Source: Corynebacterium halotolerans YIM 70093 = DSM 44683
Lineage (GTDB): Bacteria; Actinomycetota; Actinomycetes; Mycobacteriales; Mycobacteriaceae
DNA: 64,000 nt
Direction: 5' to 3'
Assembly: GCF_000341345.1 (NCBI RefSeq)
Contig: NC_020303.1
Coordinates: 22,257 to 86,256, forward strand
This document shows, piece by piece, positions 62,701 to 64,000 of this stretch. How positions within the stretch are numbered: the first letter of the stretch is position 1; every line of letters begins with the position of its first letter. The notes below the pieces were generated by a model. It had not been told where the DNA came from. It saw only the letters and a list, made by a program, of their open reading frames with translations, and searched no databases. Position numbers and translations under genes: made by a program.

Positions 62701-64000
62701 CACGGGGATCATCGGCCGGGACACTGGCCACCGCAGCGCCACCGACCTTCGGGCAGAACTCAACGCCCAGGCCACCTCTGACGAACGCATCGCGGGCCTC
62801 TATGCCTCGGCCTGCGACCAGCTGACCACCACCTGGCGCCGCGACACGGTCGAACCCCACCTTCGCCGCGTCCTCGACCAGTTGCCCATGGGGCTGACTG
62901 CGGAGGTGGATGAGGACCGGGCGGTCGAACGCATCGCCACCACCGCTGTCCGCCTGTCGAAGGTCGGCATCGACTACCGCGACCACCTCCACCACTCCAC
63001 CACCGATTTGGAGGGAGCGAAGGATGTCGGGGCGGTCATCGCCCACCGACTCGCCGGCCATCTACCCGAGCACTCCCCCACCCGACCCCAGCTCCCACCC
63101 GTCGGGGCCTACACCGACCTCGAGTTGCACCAGTGGGCCCGCGAGACCGCCTCGATGTTGGACACCCCGACCCCGGCGAAGCCGGTGGAACAGATAGAGC
63201 CGGATCCCCGCCAGGTCGTCAAAGACTCCCTGGCCGATCGCCCGCTGCACTGGGTGGATGATGACCGAATGCTCGCCTGGATCCGCAGCGGCGATGTCCT
63301 GTTCACCACCACCGCCCACCAGGCCCAGGAAGAAGCCGAACGCCTAACCAGGCAGGCCGAGCGGGCCACCACCGCCCAGCAGGCAACCACGGAGCTCACT
63401 GCCCGACTGGAGGAACTGGAGCCCAAGCGGCAGGCCGCCCAGGAGCAGCTCGACCAGGCCCGAGCGGACCTCCACCAGGCGGAACACCAGGCGAGATCCC
63501 GGGGCATGTTCGCGAAAATGATGAACAAAGCCCAGGATCAGGCCGCCATCGACACCGCGACCGAACACTTCACCCAGGCCCACGCCCACTACCAGGAGAT
63601 CGCCCGAACCACCGGCGAGCTCTCTGATCAGCTGCGCCGACTCGGCCCCGCACCTGCCGTCCCCTCTGAAGGGGAGCTTGAGCGTGTCCGCCACCGCGCC
63701 CAATTCTTCACCCGCATCGAGACGTACGCCGGCAACACCGACATCGTGGACGCCGAGAAAACCTGGCGGGCCCAGGCCACCGGCGAGGTCGCCCGCATCG
63801 ACGACAACGTCCGGGCCAAGAAATGGGAACGCACCGGCAAAAAAGTCCTCACCTTCTTCGACGAAGCCAAGATGCCCGACGACGGCTGGCTGACCCGGGC
63901 GCTGTCCCGACACCGCTCGCAGACCACTACCCAACCCAGCCACACCCTGGCACCCGAGTTCGACCACTCCCCCACCCGTGACCACGGGCCGGAGCTGTAG
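59774..64000 (+). CDS. traA: MobF-family conjugative relaxase-helicase (TraA/TrwC type)
   Basis: Bifunctional transfer protein of 1408 residues. The N-terminal relaxase domain has a candidate catalytic Tyr in DGYAYLLGSV and the three-His metal site FIHYDTRAGDPDLHTHCLIAN (around residue 257). The SF1 helicase has Walker A GPAGTGKTAS (about 598), Walker B MLLVDEAGMAT, VGDPHQLDAVETGGLL, and motif VHRAQGVTVDTTH with YVALTRGKKENHAYV. The C-terminus has a coiled coil (about 1180-1240). It nicks oriT and unwinds the transferred strand. The ATG at 59774 with GGAAAG is chosen; an ATG three codons later is possible. The stop is the last codon of the window. Confidence 0.93.
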   Translation: MLSMRVVHAGDGYAYLLGSVASHDDMTQPDLALADYYQATGTPPGRWFGSGITGLGETSVSVDGVVNEAQMGALYGEGLHPDADARMAAGEPLADVKLGRAYATYTNGVEVLKAVSKTEKQERQRLGRRLTTEERNELALSVARPFHASETGFEHADARVVLAWLNTQKHSVRQPAAGMDLTFSPTKSVSLLWALGDEETRQAIEKIHREAVADSLVWVEDNVLFTRTGERGERQVRARGMIAATFIHYDTRAGDPDLHTHCLIANKVQTREDELSPEDAAKWRALDTRFLHKNSARIGQRYQDMMVHRLSTELGLEFYERTTEENKAPVWEVRGIDEDLIAASSKRRAQAQPVYEEYARTYRETHGHAPSDRAAYELWQQAILDTRDAKKPARSLAEHRREWAQEYGIQNLSARALGEAARADGHTRPAFPAYGTDHREEALKELARQAVDDTRKRRASFAHRHLDTSISMRLNAWRFANETEAAAIRHQVHAVALREFVTTLNSTEPLALPGALVQHGRAIDLESEAEVLTANATLLEEQTVLEAINQPTAYLVTRQAVDDALDRHQNTAGFALNTGQEALVRHLTETGAMLSAGVGPAGTGKTASMAVVADLWRGEGHQVHALAPSARAAQQLGDDIGEKARTLASLTYRWRGELPGIPAHDAQALGVSITPGDMLLVDEAGMATTADLAALTEIAQATGAIVRLVGDPHQLDAVETGGLLRTIVKHDHSTELDQVMRVGDDTAQADAGLKIRHGDTTGLDLYAQRGWIHGGNREDQILTATTAYLQDIDAGRSSILIASTNKDVAAANQLIRTHRMTTGDVQTDGPAVALGGSEQASIGDTILTRRNTMINNTRILNGQQFTVTAIHDDGSAIVQGTERPTPLILPADYLASHAQLGYAATVHRAQGVTVDTTHAVVGPETDRRGLYVALTRGKKENHAYVATDTPVDLDGEDAHRHMSGENTAEPTPLEVLTGIIGRDTGHRSATDLRAELNAQATSDERIAGLYASACDQLTTTWRRDTVEPHLRRVLDQLPMGLTAEVDEDRAVERIATTAVRLSKVGIDYRDHLHHSTTDLEGAKDVGAVIAHRLAGHLPEHSPTRPQLPPVGAYTDLELHQWARETASMLDTPTPAKPVEQIEPDPRQVVKDSLADRPLHWVDDDRMLAWIRSGDVLFTTTAHQAQEEAERLTRQAERATTAQQATTELTARLEELEPKRQAAQEQLDQARADLHQAEHQARSRGMFAKMMNKAQDQAAIDTATEHFTQAHAHYQEIARTTGELSDQLRRLGPAPAVPSEGELERVRHRAQFFTRIETYAGNTDIVDAEKTWRAQATGEVARIDDNVRAKKWERTGKKVLTFFDEAKMPDDGWLTRALSRHRSQTTTQPSHTLAPEFDHSPTRDHGPEL

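Overview
The window looks like a piece of a high-GC Gram-positive genome, most likely Corynebacterium. The clearest evidence is a block (about 49-57 kb) in the order tlpA, copO, cueP, copR, copS, small HMA protein, copB, which I recall as the arrangement of the C. glutamicum CopRS copper locus, together with a CopR-type tandem box (TGAAGATTT repeated after 2 nt), a DUF2771-like protein and cydABDC. The content is dominated by transition-metal handling, is cut by several insertion-sequence remnants, and ends in a conjugative relaxase. It therefore reads as a mobile or plasmid-like metal-resistance region that also carries envelope-maturation and respiratory genes.

Layout. 1-4 kb: a partial gene at the left edge, a DUF418 membrane protein and a CopRS-like two-component system. 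4-9 kb: a KmtR-type Ni/Co sensor with an MFS exporter, a CDF exporter behind what I read as a yybP-ykoY (Mn2+) riboswitch, a possible small HGHGH protein and a CzcD-type CDF exporter. 9-12 kb: surf1, then nested transposon remnants. 12-16 kb: a ZIP transporter and a CmtR-type sensor with a P1B ATPase carrying an SPC motif. 16-22 kb: copC, a copD-ctaG fusion, an M23 peptidase, an ArsR-type sensor, a DsbA-like thioredoxin and VKOR. 22-28 kb: cydABDC. 28-32 kb: lgt, a DUF2771-like protein and pdxS without pdxT. 32-37 kb: a DUF305 protein, mntR, a wrecked Zn/Mn-binding lipoprotein gene, mntH and IS30/IS5 elements. 37-43 kb: csoR, a YHS-like protein, copA, copZ, a cytosolic Csp3-type copper-storage protein and a second M23 peptidase. 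43-49 kb: lnt and the cytochrome c maturation set ccsB, resB, ccdA, tlpA. 49-58 kb: copO, cueP, copRS, HMA protein, copB, a DUF305 lipoprotein and a second VKOR. 58-64 kb: two small mobilisation-type genes (one frameshifted) and a MobF relaxase-helicase.

How the genes fit together. Copper is met by three export or buffering layers: CsoR with CopA and CopZ and Csp3 in the cytosol; CopB, the multicopper oxidase CopO and CueP at and outside the membrane; CopC, CopD and CtaG for copper supply to oxidases. Two sensor systems seem to divide the work: CsoR-type palindromes lie before copZ, copA and the HMA-copB unit, and CopR-type boxes lie before copR, csp and a DUF305 gene. Thiol and disulfide proteins (DsbA, two VKORs, TlpA, CcdA), lipoprotein maturation (Lgt, Lnt) and the copper-free bd oxidase would help the envelope and respiration during metal stress. 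Mn, Ni/Co and Cd/Zn sets sit beside this core. No tRNA, rRNA or CRISPR array was seen.
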